A DNA stretch of 64,000 bases from LMUY01 sp965198895 (GCA_965198895.1 OZ240676.1:5146001-5210000), one strand, 5' to 3'; counted from the stretch's first letter, positions 8,375 to 18,261 are shown. Made by a program: numbers and translations. Notes: generated from the sequence alone by a model not told the origin.

Positions 8375-9271
8375 CTATTCCACCACCAGGTGAGAGTCGA
8401 TTACCCCCGCGCGCCGAGCCTGGTCCAGCGCCGCGTCAGCCGCCGCCACCGATGCGAACGGGCCGGCGCGGACGCGGTAGCTATCGCTGCGGCCCTGGTG
8501 CACTCGTTCCACCGAGGGGCTCAACCCGGTCAACTGGGCCACTTCGCGACGGGCGTAGTCGACTCGGCTGAATTCGTCGGCGCGCAGATAGATGCTGCCG
8601 GGTTCGGCGGGGCCTTGCGTCACCTGGTCGGGGAGGCGGTCGGGCACCTTCGCACTCGCCTCGGTCACGGCGGCCGGGGCGGACACTGCGGCCCGGACAG
8701 TCCGGCCGCGGTTGGACTGCCCGACCCCGGGCGGCGGCGCCAGTTGCTCGGCAGTGACGGCGGTCAGCGGTGCCGCGGCGACCGATATCTTGGGGCCGCC
8801 GCCCACTTGCTCGGTCAGGGCACGGGTGAGGCCGGCATCCAGCTCGACGCGGATCTGCGTGCCATCGGTCGCGCCCAGCAGGTCGGCGGCATGCCGGGTC
8901 AGCCCGAGCAGCCTCCCGGGGTTCTCCGGGCCGCGATCGTTCAACCGCACCAGGATCTGCCGCCCGGTTTCAAGATTGGTCACCCGGGCGACGGCGGGCA
9001 GTTGCAGCGTGCGGTGGGAGGCGGCCAGGGCGGTCGCGTCGAACCGCTCGCCGTCCGCCGTCAGCCCGGCATGGTCGGGGATGACAGCGGCGAGCCCAGT
9101 CGCCTCGTACTCGGTCTGGTCCTTCGGGTAGTACCAGACGCCGCCGAGCTGATACGCCCCTCCCAGGGTATATCTGGCCGGTGCCGGCGGGAGTGGTGGC
9201 TTGCGGGCGAACAGGCCGCAGCCCGAGAGCACCAAGGCGGCCGCGAGCGCCGCCGCGGCACGGCGTGTCAC
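8375..9271 (-). CDS. rlpA: RlpA-like septal lytic transglycosylase with SPOR domain
   Basis: A 298-residue lipoprotein. The lipobox LSGC is at residues 15-18. The double-psi beta-barrel RlpA core follows, with GLAAVIPDHAGLTADGE and VRLNDRGP motifs, and a C-terminal SPOR domain that binds denuded glycan strands at the septum. RlpA cleaves peptide-free glycan. It starts with GTG overlapping the mltB stop (GTGA). Together with mltB and dac it makes a peptidoglycan-remodelling cluster. Confidence 0.88.
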   Translation of the reverse strand: MTRRAAAALAAALVLSGCGLFARKPPLPPAPARYTLGGAYQLGGVWYYPKDQTEYEATGLAAVIPDHAGLTADGERFDATALAASHRTLQLPAVARVTNLETGRQILVRLNDRGPENPGRLLGLTRHAADLLGATDGTQIRVELDAGLTRALTEQVGGGPKISVAAAPLTAVTAEQLAPPPGVGQSNRGRTVRAAVSAPAAVTEASAKVPDRLPDQVTQGPAEPGSIYLRADEFSRVDYARREVAQLTGLSPSVERVHQGRSDSYRVRAGPFASVAAADAALDQARRAGVIDSHLVVE

Positions 9272-10221
9272 GTGACGGTGTCGCCCAGCAGGCTGACAGC
9301 CAAGGCATAATAGTCCGATGGATTATACCGGCGGATCGCGTTGAAGTTGCTGTAAACCATGAACGCCGGGCCACCCGTGCCATCGGGCATGACCACGGCG
9401 CCGATGGGATCGAGACGGCTGAACGCGGTGCCGTCGTTGCGCCGCACACCCTGCCTCTGCCACTCGCCTAGCGGCCGCTTCACCTCGCGGCCGACCGACG
9501 CGGAGTCCATCGTCGCTGGCACAATCACCGGCTGGGCGGACGGCTCGCCGAAGCGCCAGCCGCACTTGGCCAGGTAGTTGGCAATGGAGCCGAGCACGTC
9601 GCCGCGGCTGTCCCAGATGTCGCGACGGCCGTTGCCCTCGAAATCCACGGCGTAGCGCAGATACGAATCGGGCATGAATTGCGGCTGGCCCATCGCCCCG
9701 GCGTACGAGCCCATCATGCGGCCCGGCATCACGTCGCCATGGTCCAGGATCTTGAGCGCGCTGATCAGTTGGCTGCGGAAGAACGCGGCCCGCCGGCCCT
9801 CCCAGGCCAGCGTCGCGAGGGCTTCGATCACGTTGTAGCTGCCGGTGTCGGTGCCGAAATTGCTCTCCAGCCCCCAGATGCCGGCGATCGGCTGCGGATC
9901 GACATTGAACTGGCTGGACACGGCGCCGAACAGCGCGCGGTTGGCGGCATAGGCGTCCCGGCCGCGCGCGATCCGCTTGTCGGACATGGTGAACGACCGA
10001 TAGCGCGCCCAGGTCATGGTGAACTCGGGCTGCTTGCGGTCGGCGTCGATCACCTTCTGGTTCGGGGCGATGCCGGTGAAGGCCGCGTCCAACGTGGCGT
10101 CGCGGATGCCGTCGCGCCGCGCCTCGCTGCGCACGCTGTCCAGGAAGCTGCCGAAGCTATCCTGGGCGTGTGCCGCGATTGGCGCGGCGGCCAGCCCGGC
10201 GAGCAGGAGGCGGCGACGCAT
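9268..10221 (-). CDS. mltB: Lytic murein transglycosylase (MltB family)
   Basis: A 317-residue periplasmic enzyme that cleaves glycan strands to 1,6-anhydro-muropeptides. It has a signal peptide (MRRRLLLAGLAAAPIAAHAQ), the catalytic Glu in GIWGLESNFG, and the SYAGAMGQPQFMPDSY motif typical of MltB/SLT. I reject a longer upstream start because the ATG at 10221 overlaps the stop of the LpxR-like gene (TGATG) and begins a good signal peptide. Confidence 0.88.
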   Translation of the reverse strand: MRRRLLLAGLAAAPIAAHAQDSFGSFLDSVRSEARRDGIRDATLDAAFTGIAPNQKVIDADRKQPEFTMTWARYRSFTMSDKRIARGRDAYAANRALFGAVSSQFNVDPQPIAGIWGLESNFGTDTGSYNVIEALATLAWEGRRAAFFRSQLISALKILDHGDVMPGRMMGSYAGAMGQPQFMPDSYLRYAVDFEGNGRRDIWDSRGDVLGSIANYLAKCGWRFGEPSAQPVIVPATMDSASVGREVKRPLGEWQRQGVRRNDGTAFSRLDPIGAVVMPDGTGGPAFMVYSNFNAIRRYNPSDYYALAVSLLGDTVT

Positions 10222-11222
10222 CAGAACCGCACGGACGCTGCGAGGGAGCCGAAGTTGAACAGCCCCGCCTTGGCCGTCCGGAACTCCTGCGTCTGCCAGG
10301 TCTGCGAGTAGGTGACGCGGACGCCGTGATAGATCAGCGCGGCCCCCGCCTCGAGCTCGCCCACGTCCCACTTGGGCGCGACGTGGCGGCTGCTTTGGAA
10401 GTTGTTGCCGTCCAGCGTCACGTCGGTGCCGACCGCTTGCCCGTCCGCGCCGGCGAAGAAATACCAGACGAAGGGGCGCGTGGGGGTGAAGGCATCGGTG
10501 CCGGTCAGCCCCGGCTGGATGCGTGCCACGCCGTAGTCGCTGTCCAGCCCCTGCCCGAAGCGGAAGATTACGCCGGCCTGGACGTAGTTGCGCAGCAGGC
10601 CGAACCCAGCGGTGAAGGACGGCAGCGTGTCGAACGAGATCCCCTGGTAGTCTCCGAGCGGAATGCGCCAGGTGCGGTCGGGCGTGATCTCGAAGATCGG
10701 CTCGTTCTTCAGGCCGGTGCCCCAGCCCTTGTTGCCGGTGTCGCCGATGATGCTGTGGAAGCCGTTCTGGATCGTCTTGCCGCCGGCGCCGGGCCCCACG
10801 ATGCCGAGTTCGACGGCGAGCACCGTGCGGGCGTCGCCGGTGTCGTGGATCAGCGACCCGGTCACGCCGAGTACGGCCGCATAGGGCCGGTCATTCAGCG
10901 GCGGGTTGGTGGATTGCGTCTGGCGCGGGGTGAAGATGGACTGCGTCAGGTCAAGGCTGACGCGTTGCACGCCGTCGCCCCAAATCTGGTTGGCGGCCGT
11001 TTGCAGGAAGGTCGGCACCTCGTCCGTCCCCGACGTCCAGCCGAGTCGCAGGCCGCTGGTGTAGTACTGGTCGGAGGTGCCTTGCAGGGTCGACACGGCG
11101 TCGTTCTCCACTTGCACGGTCACGATGTTCGCCGTGTCTTGCTGCGGCGTGGCGGCAAAGGCCTGTGGCGACAAGGCTAGCAGGCTCGTGCTGGCGGCGA
11201 GGGCGAGAAGTCTGCGCGACAT
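10221..11222 (-). CDS. LpxR-like outer-membrane lipid A deacylase family protein
   Basis: A 333-residue protein with a signal peptide (about 23 residues, ending AFA), then beta-barrel sequence. The N-terminal ENDAVSTLQGTSDQYYTSGLRLGW and internal NDRPYAAVLG match the DUF2219/LpxR family, whose founding member removes the 3'-acyloxyacyl chain of lipid A. First gene of the run, with no upstream partner on this strand before the tRNA. Regulation is not visible. Confidence 0.8.
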   Translation of the reverse strand: MSRRLLALAASTSLLALSPQAFAATPQQDTANIVTVQVENDAVSTLQGTSDQYYTSGLRLGWTSGTDEVPTFLQTAANQIWGDGVQRVSLDLTQSIFTPRQTQSTNPPLNDRPYAAVLGVTGSLIHDTGDARTVLAVELGIVGPGAGGKTIQNGFHSIIGDTGNKGWGTGLKNEPIFEITPDRTWRIPLGDYQGISFDTLPSFTAGFGLLRNYVQAGVIFRFGQGLDSDYGVARIQPGLTGTDAFTPTRPFVWYFFAGADGQAVGTDVTLDGNNFQSSRHVAPKWDVGELEAGAALIYHGVRVTYSQTWQTQEFRTAKAGLFNFGSLAASVRF

Positions 11223-11301
11223 GGGGACCCGTTTCGAGGTGGCGTCCGGCTTGAATAAAGGGTTGCACGCCGCGGCGAAACCCTTTCAATCGCGAGCCGA
11301 G

Positions 11302-11389
11302 GGACAGGTGGCCGAGCGGTTTAAGGCTCCAGTCTTGAAAACTGGCGAGGTGCAAGCCTCCGTGGGTTCGAATCCCACCCTGTCCGCCA
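11302..11389 (+). tRNA. tRNA-Ser (anticodon UGA)
   Basis: Acceptor GGACAGG pairs with CCTGTCC, followed by G and an encoded CCA. The anticodon stem CCAGT/ACTGG encloses the loop CTTGAAA (anticodon TGA), the extra arm GGCGAGGTGCAAGCC is long as in class II tRNAs, and the T-loop GGTTCGAATCC is intact. It decodes UCA/UCG. tRNA-Ser genes are common integration sites, and an accessory island starts just downstream. No second copy of its 3' end was seen in the window. Confidence 0.96.
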
Positions 11390-11796
11390 TAGATCGTTGT
11401 TTTCTTTAGGTTTCTTTCTCTCTCACCAGGATGATCCCACAATCGTCCCCACAAACAAGCCGCGCTGCTGCCTCCTGAGGGTGCACCTGAACGGCCCTTC
11501 CCGGTTGGAATGATCGGGGCATTCGGCCGATGTTCAGCTTGCAGATGAGCTTCGGTATGTCGATAGCTCGCTACAGGCTCACGAATTTGCGACGAATTCG
11601 TCGATGCCGTGACAAGCTTGGCTAACCCACTGGCTCCGGATCCCGAGCTAGTCGAGACAGCGCTTTTCCCGTCAGGTGTCCGTTTTGCGCCGCATCTCGG
11701 CCACTCGGTCATTTGGGCCACGATCCCGAAAGCGGGCATGGCTGAAGCGGAGTAGTAGATCTGGCCTGCGGGCATGATTATAATCTGACCGCTCGA
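11390..11796. other. Intergenic, boundary of accessory island
   Basis: About 400 bp between tRNA-Ser and the 192-residue ORF. No convincing gene, tRNA-like repeat or integrase is visible. The ORFs crossing it pass through the tRNA and are spurious. Confidence 0.4.
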
Positions 11797-12375
11797 TCAG
11801 CGCTGGAGGGCTGGCGTGATCGGGTCTAGCTCGGCGCCGTGCCTGATTGCTTGTTCCCGCCGCGCCACCACCGGTCGGGGCCACGCGTCACTTTCCTCAA
11901 GCATTCTGGACGAGACGAGGTAACGTCGCCAACCCCGCATTAAAGGTTCGAGGTCAATGCTGCCGGCGGGTGTGGAAATTACGGCCCAGCCCTCGCCGCA
12001 GACTTCCTCTCGCCCGTACCAGTCGTGGTGGAGGAGGTTGCCGTCGCGCCAGCGGACGGTCTCAACAGTTCGCACGCCTTCGGCATTCTCCCAGGCGAAC
12101 AGGCCATCAGCAGACGGTGCCCAGCCGCACCTGAACGCAAGCGCAGGAGAGACCGCTAGGAAGGTGGGCCTTAGCCACCCTCCACCTTCCAAAACCGGAA
12201 ACGTCGGTACCGTCGCCCCTGGCGGCCACATCAATGGGTACTCGGCACCGTGCGCCCGCAACGGGAAACGGAGGAAGAAGTTGTGGTCAGGCTCCTCCTC
12301 GCCGTTCCAGCTGTAGCCGTGTGGCCCAACCTGGCTGGCTCTGGCTTCGGAGGGGCGTCCGCGGTCCATTTTCAC
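11797..12375 (-). CDS. Hypothetical protein downstream of the STAND gene
   Basis: A 192-residue protein of no family I recognise, rich in Trp, Arg and Gly (for example YSWNGEEEPDHNFF, HHDWYGREEV). No signal peptide or membrane segment is seen. The only usable start is GTG at 12375, without a clear Shine-Dalgarno. Its frame is open and looks coding for 33 further codons upstream, back to the TAG that ends the 1,863-residue STAND gene, and both share the same frame. It may be an accessory subunit, or may once have been the C-terminus of the large protein. Confidence 0.55.
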   Translation of the reverse strand: MKMDRGRPSEARASQVGPHGYSWNGEEEPDHNFFLRFPLRAHGAEYPLMWPPGATVPTFPVLEGGGWLRPTFLAVSPALAFRCGWAPSADGLFAWENAEGVRTVETVRWRDGNLLHHDWYGREEVCGEGWAVISTPAGSIDLEPLMRGWRRYLVSSRMLEESDAWPRPVVARREQAIRHGAELDPITPALQR

Positions 12376-12474
12376 CCACTCGGTTCGTTCGGCTAGGACG
12401 ACTGATCCGTCTGCCAGCCGGAGCGGGACGCCGGAAATGCAGTCCTCCGGGCGGTTAACCCAGTTCTTGTCGGA

Positions 12475-15400
12475 CTAACTGTTCATCTCACTGGCAAGAG
12501 GTGGTACGATCCATGCCGGGCGGGCGGATGTGTCCAACGTAGAAACCTTCGGATCGAACGCGAACAGCCACGGGTCAAGCCCCGGCACGGGCCAGGTGAT
12601 CCGCCCGGCATCCACGAGTTCCTGAACCAGACGTCCGAACGCTAAGTGCGCGACGGCAACGCGAGGCCGACGATAGGCGATCTTCAGCCCGGCGCTTTCG
12701 AGGTCGTGTTGGATACGTTTCTCGGCAGCGCGGTCCCAGGCACTCCGGGGCGCCACCTCCAGCATAAGCGCCGCGAGCCGGCTCGTCAGGTTGCGAAGCG
12801 GGATCTCGCTGACGTTCGCCAGACTGGCCATGGGCGCCTCCAGCGTTCCGGCGAGTTCGATCGGATCATCCGTGTCGTCGAGCGGTTGACCCCTTCGCGG
12901 TCTTCCTGTTGGGCCGATGCCCGGCATGGCCGCCGGTGGGAGGCGGAGCGCGTAGATCGGGGGCAGCAGTTGCTGCGCGCGCGCGGGACTCTCTCTTCCA
13001 AGGACGTCGAGTATGCTCCCGGCGTAACCGCTGGCGATGGCTGACTTGGTTGTAGCTGCCAGTTGCACGAGCTCCTCGGCCAAACCTCCGGTCCATCCAG
13101 GATCGATGTCCAGTGCGCCGCAAAGAAAGGCCAGCGTGGACTCCAGATCAGCGTCGTCGTCACTGGCAAGCCGGGCGTTGACCCGGTCCGTAATACTTGG
13201 GTGGGTCTCCGGTTCGCGGAGCAGGTCTAGCAAAAACCGCCTAGCAGCATCCTCAATCTCCCGCACGGGATGGACGAGGTCACCGAATGCCAAGTCGACC
13301 AGCGCTCCCGTGGCATCTTCCGCGACAGCGCGTGGAGCGGGCGGCTCTGGCGCCGCTGGCATCGCGATCTCGACCAACTGTGCCGCGTGTTCGGCCAGTT
13401 CCGACCAAATTTCTTCCAGCGGCGGCTCGGCGAACATCAGTTTGACAAGTTGGTCAAGATCTCGAAGCAGACTGCCCGAATGACGGGACTCTCCCAAGTA
13501 GTCCGACACGAAAACCTCCAGCACTCGGCGTCGCCCTTGCTCGGAATCGACCAGGATCGTGGCTTCGGCCGCAGTGAGCCGGGAACCGCCGTCGTAGTGG
13601 CGATGCCATCCATACGGCTTTGACGCCTTCCAGGCTCGGTCGACGGCGGCCCGGGCGTCTGAGATCCGGCCAACTCCAGCAAGCCGGCGTGCGAACCAAG
13701 CGTGGACGTGAAGGGGCGGCTCTAGGTGCGCGATGGCCTTGCAGACGGCGGTGATCGAAGTACCGTCCGCCCCGTCCAGCACGATGCCTAGCAGCGGCTC
13801 CCAAGACAGAGCTTGGGCGGATGCGGCCTGGGCTACAAGCGCGCAAAACCGCTCCGGCCGTCGATGCTTCTCCTGCATGATCTCCAACGTCACGAAAGTC
13901 CCGTCTGCCATGGCCAGCCCCTCGGACTTCGGCGGTTCCCCGGGCTCCCCTAGTTGATCCTCGGGCGGTTCAGTGTTCCCAGTAGGGGAATCTCCGCCAG
14001 CCGCACGAATCCCGAGTGCAAACCCTTCCGACCACGTCGAACGATTTCGCGGGTAAGTCTCTGTCGCGACCGCCCGCAGCAAAGCTTGCGCTTCGTCGAT
14101 GTGCCTTGCCTCGCCTCCGGCACGATGAGCGGCTGCGCCGAGCGCGATCGCCAAGTCCCTGTCGGCCGTCATCTCGAACGGCACCACCAGGCGGGCGGCG
14201 GCCAGTAGCGCGGACCTCATGGTGCGTTCCGAGGCGTTTTCATGGAGGATGCCCTTCAGCAGGCCCGACAGCGCGGCGTGGCGAGACGTCCCGCCATTGG
14301 CCAGCAGCCAACAGACCAGGTCACGAGCCCATCCCGGATCCAAGGCCGCAGAAGCCCCAATAAGGGCGGAGGCCGCTGCTTCGGGGTCGTGGCCGCGGCG
14401 ATCACCATGTATGACGACCATACCACGTAAGAAGGGAAGCAGGGCTTGGTCGGCCCGGTCCCGCGGCCGAGTAGCTGACACCCGCGCCGCCCATCCGCAC
14501 CAGCGCTCGTATTGGTCATCATCGCGATGATAGATGCCGAAAGAGTTTCTGAGCATGGCCGCGAGTTCGATGTGAGCGTGTTCGCTTTCGTTCAGGTCGA
14601 GCCATGCCAACAACTGTCCCGCGTGGTGCGATACCATGTCATGGACACCGGCGCGAACACCGCCGTGGGACAACGCTGCCAAGCCTATGACCGTCCGATC
14701 ACGGTCAGGATCCAGCGCGTGAGCGGACAGCAGGACTGCTCGCCTCCATTGGACTGGCCAGTAGTGCGCGGGACTGTCGGTCCAGTCATGCATGATTGAC
14801 CGAAGGACGACGAGCAGCGCCGCTTCACCGTGGGCGTAAGCCGTGCGCAGGATGAGGTCGAAGTAAGGCTCCGCGCGTCCCTGCACCCCATGCCAGTCTG
14901 TCCAGTCCCGCGCGTCTTGCCAGGAGCGGTAGTAGAGGCGCAACGCCGGTAGCAACCGTCGGAGGACCTGCTCCGGCTGAAGCCGCGCACCAATGTCAGC
15001 CTCGCCGCGGACCGTCCCGATAAGAACCAGCATGCGCTGCAACAGCACAGCACCGTGACGACGCGTCCGAGCATCGTCAGGGACGGCTGTAATGGGATCG
15101 AGTGGGCGGCCAAGCGCGCGCAGTACCCTCGCCTGCGCGAACAGCGGCAGGACGTCGCCGAGGGTCTTGCTGCCCATGGTGTTGATGTCCCGCACCAAGA
15201 TCCCTGAGGGGGAGTTGACGTAGGCTTCCATGCGCTCGCGTGCTCCGCCTAGGCGGAGCAGCATGAGCGCAATCGCGATGGCTTCGTGCGGCTCGGCGAC
15301 GTCCGGCGGTACGTGTTTGCAGACACGTTCGAGCGCCGCCTGCCCTTCGGCACGCGGTCGCCGCCCCTCTATGGCGAGCTCGGCCCTGAGGCGGTCGACG

Positions 15401-18066
15401 CGCACGATTGCTGAAGCATTACCGCTTCCCACAAGCGTCGCCTCCAACACGGCCACAACGTCGTCGGCACCGGCGCGGAGCGCCGCGGCTGCAGCGGTGC
15501 TGAGTAGGTCCGCCGCGAGACCGTCGCCGAATGCATCAGTCGCGTCCCCGGCGGGATCATCTCCGACCGGCTGCTCCGCCACGTGCAACCTAACCTGACT
15601 GACCAGCCGCGAAAGAGTGGCGGCTGGGTGGAAAAGCCAGGCGACCCTGGCCCAAGCCTTGAGCCGTTGCCGGTCACGCGAGCCTTCGACGGGTCTCGAT
15701 CCATTAAGGAGCGCGATTGGCTCGGCAAGGTCGAAGAGCCGATGCGCGAGGATGGGATCATCGCCCGAGATCTCACCGGCGAAAGCAAGCGCCGTCGCCT
15801 TCGGAATGGTAAGCGTGCCACCTTGGATTGCGGCGCCCGCGCGATCGGACGGAGCGGCCATGGCGAGCATAAGCCACGGGAGGTCTACGTCCTCCATCGC
15901 TTGTTCGCGTTCCCCGAGCTCCTGCTCGATCAGCAAGGCTCGGATAATTGCGATTCGGTCGTCCTCCGCAATCGCTGCCTTCAGGCAGGCCGCGACGTCT
16001 TCGCTGATCTCTGGGAGCGGCCGCAGGGCCATGTATTGCTCTCGGAAGTACGCTTGGGTGAACAGCCGCAGGATCTCCTTCTTCTCTCCTGCCCCTTGCA
16101 AGTGATGCATCCGCTCCCACCCGAGCGGCATGCCGGGCTGCGCGCCGCGTGCCTCAGCCAGTCGGCGGTGGAATGAGGCGTGCCGGGCCACATCGGTTCG
16201 ACCGAAGGCGTCCTGTCCGGTCACCACCAATAAATATTGCCTGAAGCTGTTGTGGAAGAACGTCCACCGATCCGCGGTCTCCTGGTGGAACAGATAGGCG
16301 GCATTTGCGATGAACCGGTCCAGCACCGCCACGGAGGTGAGAACAGCAAGGAAGTCGAGGTCTATTGCCCCCCGCAGGCGGCAGAGCAGTCCCAGCAGGT
16401 CGCGCACTTCGGCGTCGTTGCGCAAAGTGTTCCAATAAGTGAGATAATCCTGCTCCACCGTGTCGACGAACGGTGCCGCGGCGTCGAGCGCCGAGCGGCG
16501 CGCGTCGCCATCGGGAGAAAGCGCCAGACGCTTGAGAAGGTAGGCGAGCGCCAAGGGATGTCCCGCGCTCACGCGCCATAGAGCCTCGAGATCGACATCC
16601 GCCAGCGCCTCGCGTGGAAGGCTTGACGTCGCGATCTCGATCACGTCGCGGCGTTCCAGGCGTCGCATGGTCAGCGTCCGCCCGGGCTCCGCCAGCTGGG
16701 CCAGGGCACGCGGTGGAAGGCCATGCAGCCCGATGCTTTGTGAACCGAGGACAATGAGAACCCCATCGGGCACCTCAGTCGGGGAAGGCAGCACGTCGAC
16801 CAGGGAATGCTCCGGCCGCTGCTCGCGGGCTACATGATCGAGGCCATCGACCAGGATCAGCGTCTTCACGCCGTTTTCCCGCCAGTCGTCGTGGAGGGCG
16901 GCGAGCTGACCTCCCAGCAGTTCGGCCAACTCAGCCCGGGTCTCCGGCAAGGTGGAGCCCGGCCCCTGGGCGACTACTCCGGATTTTTCGATAGCGCGCG
17001 TCACGTCGCTCAGGAAAGCCTCTGCCTCGCCGCGGCCCAGTGCCGTGTCGCCTCGCACGAATGCGTAGTATCGGATCACGCGATGGCCGGGCCGGTAGCG
17101 CAGCATCTTCGTCAGCGTGGTGGATTTGCCGGAGCCTGGCGTGCCCACTAGCGCCAGATAGCCGCCGTTGGCGGTCTTCAACGCCGTCTCGATCTCAGCG
17201 ACCGTGCCGGCGATCGGTTGGTAGGCGCGGTCGTCGACCGGGAACTCATGGCGGAAGCGCAAGTCGAGTCGCCTCGCCCAACCCAACCTTCGGACCAGTT
17301 CCGCGCGATCAATCTCCACGGTGCGCCGTTCGTCAGCCACGAGGCGGAATAGAAAAGCGGCGAGGTGATCGAGGTCTGCCTCGCGGCGTTGAGATGCACG
17401 ATCTCCTGGACGCGGTTCGGTCAGGCGGTGGCCCAGGTGGAGGTGCGCGCACGGCGCAAACGCGGCGAAGACCTCGGCATCGAGGCCCGTCTCATTCCGC
17501 AGCACCTCGATCGCGGGCGACCAGTCCGGCATCGTGGCCTTGCCTAATTCGCTTCCCCAAGTCTCCCGTGCCGCCCAGGCGTGCCGAAGGAAGGCTTGGA
17601 AGTGCCGGCCGGTGCCAGCGACATCGTCGGCGTCCGAGGCGGACGCACGCATAACCAAATGAACGTGCACGGCACGGTCAGGCCGAGTTTGCACCAGCCT
17701 CGTCCGCCCATCGGATAGCTGGGCCAGCAGAGAGGGCTGCAGGGCGTTGGGCGGGCCCTCTCTCGCCAGGAGGGCCCGGAACGTCACGCGACCCTCGTAT
17801 TCGCCCCACTTGATCTGGTAAGCGTCGACCCGCGTGGTCCGCCCGATCTGGACGTCGTCGACCCGGCCTGCTTCGGGGTCGGCTACTCGAACCCATTCCA
17901 AATCACCCTCGATCAGGCCGCCATAGATCATTTCCGCCGCGATGCGGTACTGCGCCGAGTACCCTCTTGCTGCGCTCCGTTCGCCCTCGGCAGGGTGCAG
18001 TCGAGCGCTTGTGGCTTTGCGAGTCATCGAATAATTCGATCCTGTCTCAAGACGGAAAAGCACCAT
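12475..18066 (-). CDS. Giant STAND NTPase with nuclease-like N-terminus (candidate Avs-like defence protein)
   Basis: A 1,863-residue protein. Residues about 35-250 carry a D...QIK pattern (D81, Q84-x-K86), as in Cap4/DUF4297-type restriction nucleases. Residues about 285-650 form a STAND/NACHT-like NTPase: Walker A GTPGSGKST at 308-316, Walker B LILVDGLD at 403-410, and a GHPLAL segment at 502-507 matching the STAND GxP motif. The remaining 1,200 residues are Ala/Leu/Arg-rich helical repeats, the usual position of a ligand sensor. Known Avs proteins combine nuclease, STAND and a TPR-like sensor at about this size and detect phage terminase or portal. Which protein this one senses is unknown. 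The start may be ATG at 18027 (residue 14), which has AGGA upstream. It lies between tRNA-Ser and an IS91 element. Confidence 0.75.
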   Translation of the reverse strand: MVLFRLETGSNYSMTRKATSARLHPAEGERSAARGYSAQYRIAAEMIYGGLIEGDLEWVRVADPEAGRVDDVQIGRTTRVDAYQIKWGEYEGRVTFRALLAREGPPNALQPSLLAQLSDGRTRLVQTRPDRAVHVHLVMRASASDADDVAGTGRHFQAFLRHAWAARETWGSELGKATMPDWSPAIEVLRNETGLDAEVFAAFAPCAHLHLGHRLTEPRPGDRASQRREADLDHLAAFLFRLVADERRTVEIDRAELVRRLGWARRLDLRFRHEFPVDDRAYQPIAGTVAEIETALKTANGGYLALVGTPGSGKSTTLTKMLRYRPGHRVIRYYAFVRGDTALGRGEAEAFLSDVTRAIEKSGVVAQGPGSTLPETRAELAELLGGQLAALHDDWRENGVKTLILVDGLDHVAREQRPEHSLVDVLPSPTEVPDGVLIVLGSQSIGLHGLPPRALAQLAEPGRTLTMRRLERRDVIEIATSSLPREALADVDLEALWRVSAGHPLALAYLLKRLALSPDGDARRSALDAAAPFVDTVEQDYLTYWNTLRNDAEVRDLLGLLCRLRGAIDLDFLAVLTSVAVLDRFIANAAYLFHQETADRWTFFHNSFRQYLLVVTGQDAFGRTDVARHASFHRRLAEARGAQPGMPLGWERMHHLQGAGEKKEILRLFTQAYFREQYMALRPLPEISEDVAACLKAAIAEDDRIAIIRALLIEQELGEREQAMEDVDLPWLMLAMAAPSDRAGAAIQGGTLTIPKATALAFAGEISGDDPILAHRLFDLAEPIALLNGSRPVEGSRDRQRLKAWARVAWLFHPAATLSRLVSQVRLHVAEQPVGDDPAGDATDAFGDGLAADLLSTAAAAALRAGADDVVAVLEATLVGSGNASAIVRVDRLRAELAIEGRRPRAEGQAALERVCKHVPPDVAEPHEAIAIALMLLRLGGARERMEAYVNSPSGILVRDINTMGSKTLGDVLPLFAQARVLRALGRPLDPITAVPDDARTRRHGAVLLQRMLVLIGTVRGEADIGARLQPEQVLRRLLPALRLYYRSWQDARDWTDWHGVQGRAEPYFDLILRTAYAHGEAALLVVLRSIMHDWTDSPAHYWPVQWRRAVLLSAHALDPDRDRTVIGLAALSHGGVRAGVHDMVSHHAGQLLAWLDLNESEHAHIELAAMLRNSFGIYHRDDDQYERWCGWAARVSATRPRDRADQALLPFLRGMVVIHGDRRGHDPEAAASALIGASAALDPGWARDLVCWLLANGGTSRHAALSGLLKGILHENASERTMRSALLAAARLVVPFEMTADRDLAIALGAAAHRAGGEARHIDEAQALLRAVATETYPRNRSTWSEGFALGIRAAGGDSPTGNTEPPEDQLGEPGEPPKSEGLAMADGTFVTLEIMQEKHRRPERFCALVAQAASAQALSWEPLLGIVLDGADGTSITAVCKAIAHLEPPLHVHAWFARRLAGVGRISDARAAVDRAWKASKPYGWHRHYDGGSRLTAAEATILVDSEQGRRRVLEVFVSDYLGESRHSGSLLRDLDQLVKLMFAEPPLEEIWSELAEHAAQLVEIAMPAAPEPPAPRAVAEDATGALVDLAFGDLVHPVREIEDAARRFLLDLLREPETHPSITDRVNARLASDDDADLESTLAFLCGALDIDPGWTGGLAEELVQLAATTKSAIASGYAGSILDVLGRESPARAQQLLPPIYALRLPPAAMPGIGPTGRPRRGQPLDDTDDPIELAGTLEAPMASLANVSEIPLRNLTSRLAALMLEVAPRSAWDRAAEKRIQHDLESAGLKIAYRRPRVAVAHLAFGRLVQELVDAGRITWPVPGLDPWLFAFDPKVSTLDTSARPAWIVPPLASEMNS

Positions 18067-18261
18067 TTTGCGGCGGCCATATTTGGCACGAACGTCCGGT
18101 TTTCACCGTCGCTCTCTACAATATGTCCCGTCCGCTTGCGTGATGAGTTTTGGGCGTCGCTTGGCGTATGAAAGTCTCCGGGGGGAGAATCCCGCGGGCC
18201 GGTGTTCAGTATGGGGACTTAGGCTAGGACGTCGCCGGAGGGGTCGGGCTCAGGGGCGGGA

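Noticed and set aside
5162..8393. Long plus-strand ORFs (383 and 649 codons) opposite holB, tmk and dac
   Set aside because: GC-rich shadows of well-supported minus-strand genes, with no family motifs.
10951..11775. 274-codon minus-strand ORF crossing tRNA-Ser
   Set aside because: It reads through the tRNA (GGQGGIRTHGG is the well-known false translation of a tRNA-Ser region) and into lpxR in another frame.
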